A stretch of DNA of 64,000 bases from Sphingomonadales bacterium. GTDB lineage: Bacteria > Pseudomonadota > Alphaproteobacteria > Sphingomonadales > Sphingomonadaceae. Below the pieces are notes generated by a model, which saw nothing but the letters and a program-made list of their open reading frames with translations, had not been told where the DNA came from and did not search any database. Location: the NCBI GenBank assembly GCA_016704425.1, contig JADJAC010000009.1:1-64000 (forward strand). Direction: 5' to 3'. The position numbers and the translations under genes were made by a program. Position 1 is the stretch's first letter. The number at the start of each line of letters is the position of its first letter. Positions 1 through 8,701 of the stretch are shown piece after piece.

Positions 1-164
1 CTCAGATCATCCCAGCCAGGAACGCCGTCAGATAGAAGCTTCTTGGCTTCCTCAATCGAGCCGGATTCGGGCACCATGATATTGATCGGCTTGTTCTTCG
101 CCGGGGCCTTTCGCTTCCAAGCCTTGGTTCGCGTTTCCGTTTTCTTGGGCTTTGTCTCGGTCAT
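1..164 (-). CDS. Hypothetical protein, N-terminal part (runs off the window)
   Basis: The first 54 codons of a minus-strand gene are present and the rest lies beyond the left edge. The ATG at 164 overlaps the TGA of the DUF3631 gene in an ATGA arrangement, so the two are translationally coupled. The N-terminus is rich in Lys, Arg and Thr (begins MTETKPKKTETRTK) and then turns acidic. I do not recognise the family. Position and coupling suggest a small accessory protein of the same mobile-element module. Confidence 0.55.
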   Translation of the reverse strand, partial: MTETKPKKTETRTKAWKRKAPAKNKPINIMVPESGSIEEAKKLLSDGVPGWDDL

Positions 165-1360
165 GCATGGCCTCCAAAATAACTGTCTGCGGGGTCTTGG
201 GGTGCCAGATCGGCCAGTCCTATGCGAATGGCTTTGGGCTCGCCTGTTGCCAATGTTGCGGATGTTGCGCATTCTTGGGGAGGTGGTCCTAAGTATCGTT
301 CCCAAGCGTCATGCAAGTCGGAACGGTGATAACCTTTCAAGATCAATGCTCCGTCGCGAATATCAGATGGCTTGACTTCATATTTGGCGAGACGCTGAGC
401 CAATCCACGCGCGTCGAGCGGCTTTCCGCGCAAATCTCCCCAAGGGGATTCAACCTTCTTCCACAACTCTTCAAGGATACGTGCCGTAGGCATTCTATCG
501 TTGTCGCCAAACACGTCGCGAAGGTCGGCAAGCAGCTTGATTCCAAGGCTAGGAGTCCCACGCTTAGAATCCGCAACAAGCGCAACAGCCGCAACACGAG
601 CGCGCTCGGGCCATGTCCCTCCGGCTGCGTCTGCAACCGCCAGCAAGGCTTCCCAGACGTCTGCATCACGGTCGCTTATGCCCGGCGGGAATTTTGGCCA
701 TGCACCGGTTACTTGTCGCTCAACAATTGCTGCCCAGTGTGCCAGGTCATCGCGAAGGCTCTCGCCTTGTGGCCCATGCTCGCGACGGCGAAAAGGCTGC
801 ACGATCTCACCCGGCGCGCGCCGCCGCATCCGGATCACTACTGAACGGGTCAAAATGGTATCGGGCAGGCCGCCAAGCCCAGCCAGCGCAACCGCGCAAT
901 AGGCAGGGATTTCTTCGGTCTCGACGATCTTGCCGCGAACAACGCACCTGCCAGCAACCGCACCGCGCCTGTGCCCTGCATTGAGCAAGCCGCGAATTTC
1001 TTCATTGTCCTTCGCTTTTGGGCCAAACACTGTGTCGATCTCATCGAACAATATCGTCGGCCTGCCATCCTCGCTGCCAACTTTGCGAAACAGATATGCC
1101 GGTGTGACGTTCACGGCTTCTACCGGTCGCGGCACAAGCAACTCCGAAAGCTCCAAGCAGCGCGATTTTCCGCTGCCGGGCTCAGGCGAGAGGAACGCGA
1201 TCCGCGGGGTCGATTCCCATGCGTCCATCAAGTGCGTGTGCGCAATCCATAGAACGTGTGCTTCTGCTGCATGGGCGCTTGGGTAGCTGATAAAACGCGA
1301 AAGAAATTCCCACACCCGGTCCAGCGTCAGCGCGCCTTCAATATCCCAAGGCTCAGCCAT
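161..1360 (-). CDS. DUF3631 domain AAA-type ATPase of a mobile-element replication module
   Basis: Encodes about 399 aa with a clear P-loop, PEPGSGKS, near residue 60 and a Walker B stretch, ILFDEID, near residue 105. This resembles the DUF3631 family found in phages and integrative elements, often joined to primases. I infer a role in replication or maintenance of the island; the exact activity is unknown. ATG 1360 was chosen because it overlaps the stop of the upstream gene by 8 bp; a TTG at 1381 would add 7 residues. The downstream gene starts inside its stop codon. A helix-turn-helix gene and a 552-aa unknown lie upstream on the same strand, forming a four- or five-gene unit. Confidence 0.72.
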   Translation of the reverse strand: MAEPWDIEGALTLDRVWEFLSRFISYPSAHAAEAHVLWIAHTHLMDAWESTPRIAFLSPEPGSGKSRCLELSELLVPRPVEAVNVTPAYLFRKVGSEDGRPTILFDEIDTVFGPKAKDNEEIRGLLNAGHRRGAVAGRCVVRGKIVETEEIPAYCAVALAGLGGLPDTILTRSVVIRMRRRAPGEIVQPFRRREHGPQGESLRDDLAHWAAIVERQVTGAWPKFPPGISDRDADVWEALLAVADAAGGTWPERARVAAVALVADSKRGTPSLGIKLLADLRDVFGDNDRMPTARILEELWKKVESPWGDLRGKPLDARGLAQRLAKYEVKPSDIRDGALILKGYHRSDLHDAWERYLGPPPQECATSATLATGEPKAIRIGLADLAPQDPADSYFGGHA

Positions 1361-1685
1361 GACCGCATTCCAATCGGTCAAGGCAGGACGTTGTCACTGC
1401 AAGGCGACGGCAGACTGCGACAGCATCCTGTATCTTGCCGGTGTCGAGATGCGCAAACATCCACCGGCTGGTGACCTTCAGGATAACATAGTGGACGGCC
1501 AAGGCATCATCGCTGTGCGCCTGAGGGTTGCTGACAGCGTGTGTTGACCATGTGCGGGCTTTGGCAAGCGCCTTGCGGGCTTGGCGAATATCTGCCGGAT
1601 CGCCGCGCCCTAGAAAGGTATCAAAGCGGTCGTCCAGTTCATCGCGCTGGAAAAGCACCGTCTCGGTGGGGGAGAGCGCGTTCAT
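1353..1685 (-). CDS. Hypothetical protein of the island module
   Basis: A 110-aa unknown beginning MNALSPTETVLFQRDELDD. The start at 1685 is supported by a purine-rich ribosome-binding site (GGGGAGAGAG) just upstream; the frame is open further to 1874 but without a better site. The protein is acidic at the N-terminus, then basic, with no membrane segment or recognisable catalytic motif. It overlaps the start of the DUF3631 ATPase gene, so it is probably in the same transcript. No function can be assigned. Confidence 0.5.
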   Translation of the reverse strand: MNALSPTETVLFQRDELDDRFDTFLGRGDPADIRQARKALAKARTWSTHAVSNPQAHSDDALAVHYVILKVTSRWMFAHLDTGKIQDAVAVCRRLAVTTSCLDRLECGHG

Positions 1686-1870
1686 GTCTCTCTCTCCCCA
1701 TATGAGAGCAAAGCCAAGTCTCGTGCCATCCATGGTGACAGACGGAAACGAGCGGCAAGCATTTGCGCCTGCCGATCCAATGCGGTAGTAGGGGAATGCA
1801 ACCAGCAGCCAAGTTGATTGCGCGAAGCCCCGGCCTGACCGCCGGGGTTTTGCATATCTGGCATCATGGA

Positions 1871-2056
1871 TCATGCCTCCCCCGCGATGAGAGCGTGAAG
1901 GCTATCTGCCGGAATGACGGTGCGGCCGCCGATGCGATGAGCCTTGAGGCGACCGGCCGCTATGTGAGCATATATTGACGTTTTACCAAGGCTAGTGGCG
2001 CGGCACGCATCCTTGATACTGTAGGCCAATGGTGTTGGCGCTGTGTTGTTTTGCAT
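1871..2056 (-). CDS. Excisionase/AlpA-like helix-turn-helix DNA-binding protein
   Basis: A 61-aa protein. The core has the pattern of MerR/excisionase-type winged helix proteins: YSIKDACRATSLGKTSIYAHI followed by GRLKAHRIGGRTVI and a short helix. Proteins of this family bind attachment sites or promoters of integrative elements and direct excision. The start at 2056 is preceded by GAGGAG at good spacing; an in-frame start at 2089 lacks one. It sits between the 552-aa unknown and the DUF3631 ATPase on the same strand. The integrase of the island is about 12 kb away, so the pairing with it is inferred. Confidence 0.75.
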   Translation of the reverse strand: MQNNTAPTPLAYSIKDACRATSLGKTSIYAHIAAGRLKAHRIGGRTVIPADSLHALIAGEA

Positions 2057-2130
2057 AATTGCTCCTCGTTCGTAATTGAACGACTGCAATCATCCCTGCG
2101 CAGAATTTCGCTCGTCTATTTCGGCCGCAA

Positions 2131-3789
2131 TTACGCCGTCGCTTTACGGCCGAATGGCTTTGGTCCGCGTGTTCGATTGGGGGTAAGGTTGCGAATCCGT
2201 TGCCGCGCAATCGAATATTTGGGATGCGCCTTTTTACACTCAGCCAGTAGCGTCTCTTGCGGCCTTTCCTTGTCAGCATCGCTCAATTTGGAAAACCATT
2301 TGTGCAACATTGCATCGCTAAGGCGCGGCAAATTCGCATTGGTCGCCGTCACACGCACGATATGTTTGCTTGGTTCGGCGGGGCGCAACGATGCCCGCCA
2401 CTCTTCAAATTCGCTTCGAGATAAAAGGATCATCGTGCCAATGCCGGGATCGGCCGGATCAACTCCCTTAAACACCGGATCTGCATACGTGGGCGGGATT
2501 TGATTCCAATAATAGCGCGGCACCACTATTGGCCTAATGCTATCATCGGCCACGACGTAGCTCGGCAGATCGCCTGAAGTAAGAGCCGCATGCAGCAAAA
2601 GATTGGTTTGGCGCCAATCCAAATCTGTTCCGTAGTTGAAAACAAGTGGTTCACCATTCGCCATCATGATATTCAATTTGCCATCCTGATTGTTTGTCAG
2701 GAAGGCGTCATTCGAAGGCTTGCCATACGCAAGCAAAGATGCGCCTTCATCTAAACCAATGACGGCGCCTTTGCCTTCCAAAATGGCCGGACGGAGGGTC
2801 ATCATTGCCCTTGCTAGGCCTGAACTGACGTCAGCACTTTCCCACAGGAAATATCGCATCAGGTCCGCGCGGCAAACCTTGACCGAGCGGAATGCGTCCC
2901 TGCGATCCTGCAACACTCTTTCAAGGGCGCTACCTTCCTTGCTCCAAGTCAGGCCTGTGCCGTATCGCAAGCCGTCATAAGCAATATCGAATTGAGCAAA
3001 ATCTTCAAAGCGCACGGGATCAATCGGAGCAGTGAGGACCTTGGTTTCGTCGCTTGAACGACCTTCCACATATTTCCCGCGCGCGGCGATTTGCCCCCCG
3101 CTGGCCCAAGTCGCTAACTTTGCCATGGCATCTGCCAAAGCAAGTTTTGCATCGAGTGCCCCAAAAGCATGCCCAGAAATGGCACGGTCTAGGTTATCGC
3201 AATTCAACGAAAATCGGAATGCTATCCATGACAAAGCTTCAGATAGTGTGACGAAGGGATTTTCAGGTGGCAATCGGTTCTTCAAGGATTCCGGCCGGTA
3301 CTTCGCGTCGTGAGGGGGCGGAAGGACCGGCAGACCAGAGCGATCTTCCAAATCTTGGACTTCCAACCACGCGGCAAAGGCGTCCTTCTCAAAAAATACT
3401 GGATGGCAGGACCAACGTTGCCATTCATCCGGCAAAAATATGTCAACGGGCAAACGCCCCTCGCGCCACATTTGCTTGTTGCGCTCTACGTCTTCCCAAG
3501 CCCAGCCAGGAATGTCACATGCTTCTAAACCGTCGCTGAAATGTGCCTTTAGGTCCCCTAAAAGCAAGCCTCGCTGCAAAATGAGCTTGCAGCAATGTTG
3601 CAGCTTTTGCTTGCGAACATATGTTACTTCATCTCCGTCGGCGAACATTTCGATCAGGTCAGTTGAAACTTCAAACCATGGAGCAGGGTCAATTGCTGTC
3701 GCTGCTGCCTCTACACGTCGATATAACTCAACAATGGCTTCGCGACTGGGAATTGAGTTAGGGCGAGAACTGCCGCCACTTGCGATCAT
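2131..3789 (-). CDS. Large hypothetical protein, first gene of the replication/excision module
   Basis: About 552 aa with no confident family match. The protein is soluble, acidic and Trp-rich in the first third. Its last 60 residues are basic (ending RTRGPKPFGRKATA) and preceded by a helical stretch, LSDAMLHKWFSKL, that looks like a nucleic-acid-binding tail. I chose ATG 3789 because GGGAGG lies about 8 bases upstream; the frame is also open to 3816. It is the promoter-proximal gene of the unit running leftward through the HTH and DUF3631 genes. A DNA-binding or element-maintenance role is a guess from position and the basic tail. Confidence 0.6.
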   Translation of the reverse strand: MIASGGSSRPNSIPSREAIVELYRRVEAAATAIDPAPWFEVSTDLIEMFADGDEVTYVRKQKLQHCCKLILQRGLLLGDLKAHFSDGLEACDIPGWAWEDVERNKQMWREGRLPVDIFLPDEWQRWSCHPVFFEKDAFAAWLEVQDLEDRSGLPVLPPPHDAKYRPESLKNRLPPENPFVTLSEALSWIAFRFSLNCDNLDRAISGHAFGALDAKLALADAMAKLATWASGGQIAARGKYVEGRSSDETKVLTAPIDPVRFEDFAQFDIAYDGLRYGTGLTWSKEGSALERVLQDRRDAFRSVKVCRADLMRYFLWESADVSSGLARAMMTLRPAILEGKGAVIGLDEGASLLAYGKPSNDAFLTNNQDGKLNIMMANGEPLVFNYGTDLDWRQTNLLLHAALTSGDLPSYVVADDSIRPIVVPRYYWNQIPPTYADPVFKGVDPADPGIGTMILLSRSEFEEWRASLRPAEPSKHIVRVTATNANLPRLSDAMLHKWFSKLSDADKERPQETLLAECKKAHPKYSIARQRIRNLTPNRTRGPKPFGRKATA

Positions 3790-4248
3790 ATGCACCGCCT
3801 CCCTTGCGGCTCCCATGGTGCGGCGGGGAAGCGCGTGGGATGCGCGCTTGTCGGCTGGCCTGCCTATCCCCTATTCCTAGATGGGGAGCGATCTACTTTT
3901 GGCAAGGATTTGTCCCCAAAAGCAGACTGTCGGCAATCGACAACATAGCCGCCTTGCTCCAGATGTCCGAGGTGGCAGGGTCGCGCGCGCTGTTCGAACC
4001 GATTCTCGCCAATATTGCCGAACTGCGATGGCGTGAGCCAAATCCATGCTGACCGATGCAACTCGCGCCCAGACCGATAGGCGAAGTGCGTCTGAAATCA
4101 GCAGCAGCCCAACAAAACTCTCGATCAGCCCCCCCTTGATTACCTCAGTTGCAAGCCCGAAGGGCGCAATCTGCTCAAGCAAGGAAAATGGCTTGCCCTG
4201 AAGACGATCAAGTTGCAGTCTCTGCAACCCACCGGTCAAATTTGAGGC
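3790..4248. other. About 460 bp without a supported gene
   Basis: Several overlapping frames are open here on both strands, but none shows a ribosome-binding site, a family signature or sensible composition. The part next to 3790 is the presumed promoter region of the leftward module. The remainder joins a glycosyltransferase remnant and is probably recombination debris. Confidence 0.5.
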
Positions 4249-4554
4249 CTAGCTGGGAAATGTCGGATCAAAGTCCCGAGGCCGGTACCGACGCAATAAT
4301 CCGGGCACAAAACTTGCTTCTTCATAAACAGTTTCGCTACGGAAAACGGGTAAGGACGGAAAATGTTCGAAACCCTCGCGCTGGAGCGATTGTGCACGCA
4401 AAAATCGATATGGTCGCGACGGCTTTGGGTCTCCTGAACCGATGAGCGTGACATCGTCTCCACCGATTGCCAGTTCGGTAGCCAGCGCATTCAGCGCGAC
4501 CTCCGCGCCGCGCTCATACTTGTGCAGCCCTGGCAGCGCGAACAGGATCCTCAT
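4249..4554 (-). pseudogene. Glycosyltransferase family 4, N-terminal remnant
   Basis: The first ~95 residues match the start of a family-4 glycosyltransferase: MRILFALPGLHKYERGAE, a VTLIGSGDP stretch and the motif VYEEASF. It parallels the intact glycosyltransferase at 7574-8686 (MRIHFLLPGLHRVHRGAE, NYEEASW) almost residue by residue over this span. The match then ends abruptly at a TAG near 4250, where the intact protein continues with the rest of the GT-B fold. About 270 C-terminal residues and the donor-binding domain are missing. This is a truncated paralogue, evidence of rearrangement inside the glycan module. Confidence 0.7.
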
Positions 4555-4668
4555 CGGGGCGCCCCGGCAAGCACAGAGGCAATTTTTGTCAACCGTTCGC
4601 CAACTGGCGGACGCGTGCGACCGTGAAAAGGGTCATGGAGGCAAGCCTGTTCGAAATCATTTTTGCTC

Positions 4669-6021
4669 ATGAAAATTCTGTCGCGTTCCGTCACTGAGCG
4701 TCTTGGCTGGACAACCGGTTCCTATGCCGTCGCACAAGCCTTCAGGCTGGTCAACAATGTGGTGCTAGCTCGTTTGCTGGCTCCGGAACTTTTTGGAATC
4801 ATGCTCATCGTCAATACCCTGCGGACTGGCGTTGAGCTTTTGTCAGATATCGGGATCGGCCAAAATATCATAAGCAACAAGAACGGTGAAGATCCGGCAT
4901 TTTATAATACTGCATGGGTTTTGCAAATATTACGTGGGATTTTGCTTGCAATCATATGCATATCATGCACATATCCGATTTCTCAATTCTACAATAGTCA
5001 AACAATATATAAAATTGTTCCTGTTATATCGTCAATTTTTATTTTTACAGGATTTCAATCCATAAGCAGATTTATTGCCCAGAAGAGGCTGAATCTCAAG
5101 GCCGTGAGCATATATGACATTTTTGTCGCCGTCTCGACAATGCTCATTCACATCATCTGCGCGATTATTACACCAACAATTTGGGCTTTGGTGTATGGCG
5201 GCATCATATCAAGTGCTGTGGCAATGGCTGGAAGCTTCTTCATAGTCAGCGGGGTGAACCACAAGTTCGTTTTCTCGGTGCCCTTTGCCAAGGAAATCAT
5301 GCACTTTGGAAAATGGATACTCCTTTCGACAATGGTCTATTTCCTTTCGATGAACTTCGACCGACTCTATCTGGCACGAAGCTTGCCGTTCCAAATCCTC
5401 GGGATTTACGGCGTCGCGCGATCGCTCGCAGATGTTATCAGCCTGCTCATGGCACGTATCGGCAGCCTGATCATCTTTCCGATGGTGGCTGCTGCCGGGC
5501 ATTCGGAGGGAGTACTTCGAGAAAAGCTTGCACGGGGTCGCACGACGATGTTGTTCGGGGGGGCTGCACTTGTTTCGTTGTTTGTGGCGTCGTCCGACCT
5601 CATCGTGTTCATGCTCTATGATGATCGTTACAAGACTGCGGCGCTTATGCTGCCGGTGCTCGCTCTTGGCGTCTGGTTCTCGATCCTGTGCACCCTCAGC
5701 GAATCCGTGCTGTTGGGTGTTGGTCGCCCATCTTATGGAGCGCTTGCAAATCTGGTCAAGCTGGTTTGGCTTGCCGTCGGTCTCCCGGTCGGCGTCGTGT
5801 ATTTTGGTGTTGCAGGTGCTATCGGCGTCATGGCTGCGTCAGACTTGGTCAAATATGTCCCGCTTCTGGCTGCGCAGCAGCGCGAGCATATTTCGTTTAT
5901 CCGACAGGATGCCCTGATCACACTGGCAATGTGCGCAATGATTGTGTTCTGGCGCATTTTGCTTTGGTTGTTGGGATTGTCAGGCGGATTGATGAGCCTT
6001 TGGGGCCTTGACCGGCTATGA
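4669..6021 (+). CDS. Polysaccharide/oligosaccharide flippase (Wzx-like, MOP superfamily)
   Basis: A 450-aa polytopic membrane protein with roughly 12-14 hydrophobic segments across its whole length. It begins MKILSRSVTERLGWTTGSYA, followed by an ARLLAPELFGIM stretch typical of polysaccharide transporters of the MATE/Wzx superfamily. Such proteins move lipid-linked glycan units across the inner membrane. ATG 4669 was chosen; an in-frame TTG at 4663 is less likely. Bases 4900-5100 are visibly richer in A and T than neighbouring genes, suggesting horizontal origin. It is the only plus-strand gene at this end of the glycan module and should serve the glycan made by the flanking transferases. Confidence 0.85.
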   Translation: MKILSRSVTERLGWTTGSYAVAQAFRLVNNVVLARLLAPELFGIMLIVNTLRTGVELLSDIGIGQNIISNKNGEDPAFYNTAWVLQILRGILLAIICISCTYPISQFYNSQTIYKIVPVISSIFIFTGFQSISRFIAQKRLNLKAVSIYDIFVAVSTMLIHIICAIITPTIWALVYGGIISSAVAMAGSFFIVSGVNHKFVFSVPFAKEIMHFGKWILLSTMVYFLSMNFDRLYLARSLPFQILGIYGVARSLADVISLLMARIGSLIIFPMVAAAGHSEGVLREKLARGRTTMLFGGAALVSLFVASSDLIVFMLYDDRYKTAALMLPVLALGVWFSILCTLSESVLLGVGRPSYGALANLVKLVWLAVGLPVGVVYFGVAGAIGVMAASDLVKYVPLLAAQQREHISFIRQDALITLAMCAMIVFWRILLWLLGLSGGLMSLWGLDRL

Positions 6022-6587
6022 CTCTCGAGGGGTCTGTCAATGTCGAGAATGTGGCCCGCGTTGGTGTCGTCGTGATCGGCAGGAATGGGTAAGCGTGGTC
6101 TGAAGGCCGCGGGCCTATGAGTTCCATCCGACCACTCATACGACCGCTCGTATGACTACTCGCTCGTTCGCTCGCTGAAACTGTGATCTCGTCTGACACC
6201 GAGCGCCCCGCTCAAAGAGCGGCAATCAACCGGTTAAACCCGCATCCCGCAAGGCGGCCTGCAGACCTCGCTTACAGGAATGGCACCTCCGGCAAGACTC
6301 GTAGCTCGCTCAGTGCGCGCCTTCCTAAAGCCACTTTCGCCCTGATTTTCGCCGCTCAGCTTGCCGCGGCGCGAGCTCCAAAGCAGCCGTTCGTGAAGCT
6401 CGTTCAAGGCGGGCAGCTGTAACGACCGACATAGGCCACATTGGGACAGGTGCTGGGCATTGCCGTTGCCGGGCCTCACTGTGAGCGCACGGTAACTGCG
6501 TAACTCGCTTGTCATTCGCCCTCAAACGTCAATGGCTAGCAACGAGCGGTGCGGGACGCCCAATTATTAACAGCAAGGCCGCTACGC
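6022..6587. other. About 570 bp intergenic region in the glycan module
   Basis: No open frame here has a recognisable product or ribosome-binding site. It contains one perfect inverted repeat (annotated separately) and a CGCTCGTTCGCTCGCTG run at 6160-6176. Because the flippase and FkbM genes converge here, this is the shared 3' region of two transcripts. Confidence 0.5.
6136..6155. repeat. Perfect 8-bp inverted repeat, possible terminator
   Basis: TCATACGA and TCGTATGA are separated by 4 bases (CCGC), giving a tight 8-bp hairpin 115 bp after the flippase stop. No clear T-run follows on the plus strand, so it is not a textbook intrinsic terminator. Confidence 0.4.
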
Positions 6588-7577
6588 CTAATCGCCATGC
6601 AAGCCGAAGAGTGCGGACATACGCAAGGCCGCCTGCCCGTTTGGTGAAAACGCAAGCAGGTTATAGCCGTGACCTGAGTCTGTTTTCAGTTGATCCAATC
6701 GGCCCACACCTCCAGGCCGGATTGGCTCAATGCTGCCGTCGTCTGCAAGGAACGCTACCCGAAATCCTTGCTCGAGAACAACCTTTGTCACATGTTCAGT
6801 ATCGCTGCCATGATCTTCATATAGTAAGACGACATTACCATGCCGATCCGGCAAGATGGTGGAAATGATCCGGCGCTCAAGACCCTCGACGTCAAGCTTA
6901 ACAAAGGTGAGTGCATCAGCCCGAGATTGGTAAGATGATTGCTCAATAAGCAAGTCCTCAAGCGATATAGACGTTACAAGCTCTTCCCGAGCATCACTGG
7001 GAGATAGCCCCTCAATCAGCGTTGATGACGCATGGTGGTCAGCACTGGAGAAAAAGCAAACCTTCTCGCCTGAACTTTGACTTAAGGCTCGATGCATTAG
7101 CGTAAAAGACCTATCGTTCGCGTCCCAGTTAAGCTTTAGTTGTTCAAATGTTCGACTTCCAGCCTCAACGGCCACCACCCGCTTGGCATCAGTTATTACT
7201 CTGGCTGCAGCGATACTCCATAGCCCGAGGTTAGCGCCGCAATCTAAGAACGAATCGACTGATGTTAGTGCTCGGCTAAGGAAATGATCGATGTCAGTCT
7301 CGTAGTTCCGTTCAATTAAAAGGCACCTTAGCCAGTATCGATCATCAGTTTGAACAGTAAAGGTTCCACCTCCGCGAAGCTGAAAGGATAGTCGGCTTTG
7401 AACGCCTACCAACCCTGCCGCGATAGTGCACATGAAGCCAACACCTTTGCCATTAAACAATGATCTAGACGCCGCGGCTCCTAACCGGAGCAAGACAGGT
7501 ATAGTTCGGTCGCGTAGACGGTGTTTGCCCGGGTGGGCCTGAACAAGCATAGGATTTACGAGCAGCGAGTGACTCAC
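6588..7577 (-). CDS. FkbM family methyltransferase
   Basis: A 329-aa protein with the FkbM SAM-dependent methyltransferase core. It has the glycine-rich SAM loop DCGANLGLWS near residue 112, the acidic VVAVEAG that follows, and the family motif FVKLDVEGLE near residue 226. FkbM enzymes O-methylate sugars or polyketides; in a glycan locus the substrate is probably a sugar hydroxyl. The gene starts with GTG inside the stop of the upstream glycosyltransferase (GTGA overlap), so the two are translationally coupled. The first ~50 residues are poorly conserved and may be an acceptor-specific extension. Confidence 0.88.
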   Translation of the reverse strand: MSHSLLVNPMLVQAHPGKHRLRDRTIPVLLRLGAAASRSLFNGKGVGFMCTIAAGLVGVQSRLSFQLRGGGTFTVQTDDRYWLRCLLIERNYETDIDHFLSRALTSVDSFLDCGANLGLWSIAAARVITDAKRVVAVEAGSRTFEQLKLNWDANDRSFTLMHRALSQSSGEKVCFFSSADHHASSTLIEGLSPSDAREELVTSISLEDLLIEQSSYQSRADALTFVKLDVEGLERRIISTILPDRHGNVVLLYEDHGSDTEHVTKVVLEQGFRVAFLADDGSIEPIRPGGVGRLDQLKTDSGHGYNLLAFSPNGQAALRMSALFGLHGD

Positions 7578-8686
7578 GGCCGCGCCCCCAGACGGCCTTC
7601 GTAAATCGCCGCCATAAAGTCACGATATTGACCTGCAATACTCGTCCAAGAGAAACGCGTTGCAGCCTCTTTCGATCGGCTTAGCGCGTAGGAACGTCCC
7701 TCTAGAATCGCTCGCCTGACGGCCTCGTGCATCGCAATTTCATCCGCGGTGTTGACCAAACCTGGATAATCCCTGCCGAGTATCCATTGAGTTACCGGAT
7801 AATCGTTTGCAACTATTGGCAGACCCACAGCCATGGCCTCTACGTATACGTTGCCGAACGACTCGTGAAAGGCTGGATGCAACATGACGTCAGCCGAGCG
7901 ATACAGGTCTGGCATATCTTCGAGTGGCAAGGTCATTCGTCGGAACCGGCCCGGCATGAGGCGACTTCCCAAAGCGTCGAATTGATCGCGCAGCGGACCA
8001 TCACCTGCAACGACAAGATTGCACGCGGGAATTCGAGCCACCGCGCGCAGCCCCTCGAGAACCCGCTTACTCTCGACTAGCGCGCTCACCATCAAAACAA
8101 GGGGGCCGCTCGGTGGCAGCCCTAAGCGCGCCCGCGCCGGCGGGCCAGGACAGAACTTTTCGGGATTCGTCCCATTCGGGATTAGCGTGGACGGCCATCG
8201 CATCCTGTTGCGATCGTAGTATTCAGGATTGGTGCAAACTAGCCCGTCGCAACGGAAAAGAGCATATTCGGCCTTGTCAGAATATGCTGGCCAGTCACCA
8301 TTCTGAGTAACGAAGATATGTGCCGGTTTCCGGCCAAAGAATGGCCGGCGCGTCAGCATCCAATTCGTAAACGGATAGCTGCACGTAACTGTAACGTCCG
8401 CCTCGTTCGATCGATAACGGGAGGCGTAGTTGAGGACCCAACTCGCTTCCTCATAATTATATTCGGAGCGCAGGGGGGGTATACTCGGAAAGCGCTCAAA
8501 TCGCTCCCGGGGGACAAGCCCACAGTGCCGAAACTGATAAGGCCGCCCCTCGATGACTTGACCAGACCCTACAACGGTGACTTCATCACGGCCTAGTCTC
8601 CCGATCTCTGTTGCAATAGCTTCAAAGGCGACCTCAGCGCCGCGGTGGACTCTGTGCAATCCAGGTAGCAAAAAATGAATACGCAT
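7574..8686 (-). CDS. Glycosyltransferase family 4 (GT-B fold)
   Basis: A 370-aa glycosyltransferase. The N-terminal half has the acceptor domain start MRIHFLLPGLH. The C-terminal half has LMVSALVESKRV, VVAGDGPLRDQ and the EX7E-type donor loop HPAFHESFGNVYVEAMAVGL, characteristic of group 1/GT4 enzymes. It probably adds a sugar from a nucleotide donor to a lipid-linked glycan at the cytosolic membrane face. It lies 15 bp after the family-2 transferase and overlaps the FkbM gene, forming a three-gene leftward operon. A truncated paralogue lies at 4249-4554. Confidence 0.9.
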   Translation of the reverse strand: MRIHFLLPGLHRVHRGAEVAFEAIATEIGRLGRDEVTVVGSGQVIEGRPYQFRHCGLVPRERFERFPSIPPLRSEYNYEEASWVLNYASRYRSNEADVTVTCSYPFTNWMLTRRPFFGRKPAHIFVTQNGDWPAYSDKAEYALFRCDGLVCTNPEYYDRNRMRWPSTLIPNGTNPEKFCPGPPARARLGLPPSGPLVLMVSALVESKRVLEGLRAVARIPACNLVVAGDGPLRDQFDALGSRLMPGRFRRMTLPLEDMPDLYRSADVMLHPAFHESFGNVYVEAMAVGLPIVANDYPVTQWILGRDYPGLVNTADEIAMHEAVRRAILEGRSYALSRSKEAATRFSWTSIAGQYRDFMAAIYEGRLGARP

Positions 8687-8701
8687 CAGCGCAATTACCC
8701 C

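Noticed and set aside
6234..6515. A 93-codon frame in the flippase/FkbM intergenic region
   Set aside because: Low-complexity sequence of a kind often seen in spurious frames; no supporting ribosome-binding site.
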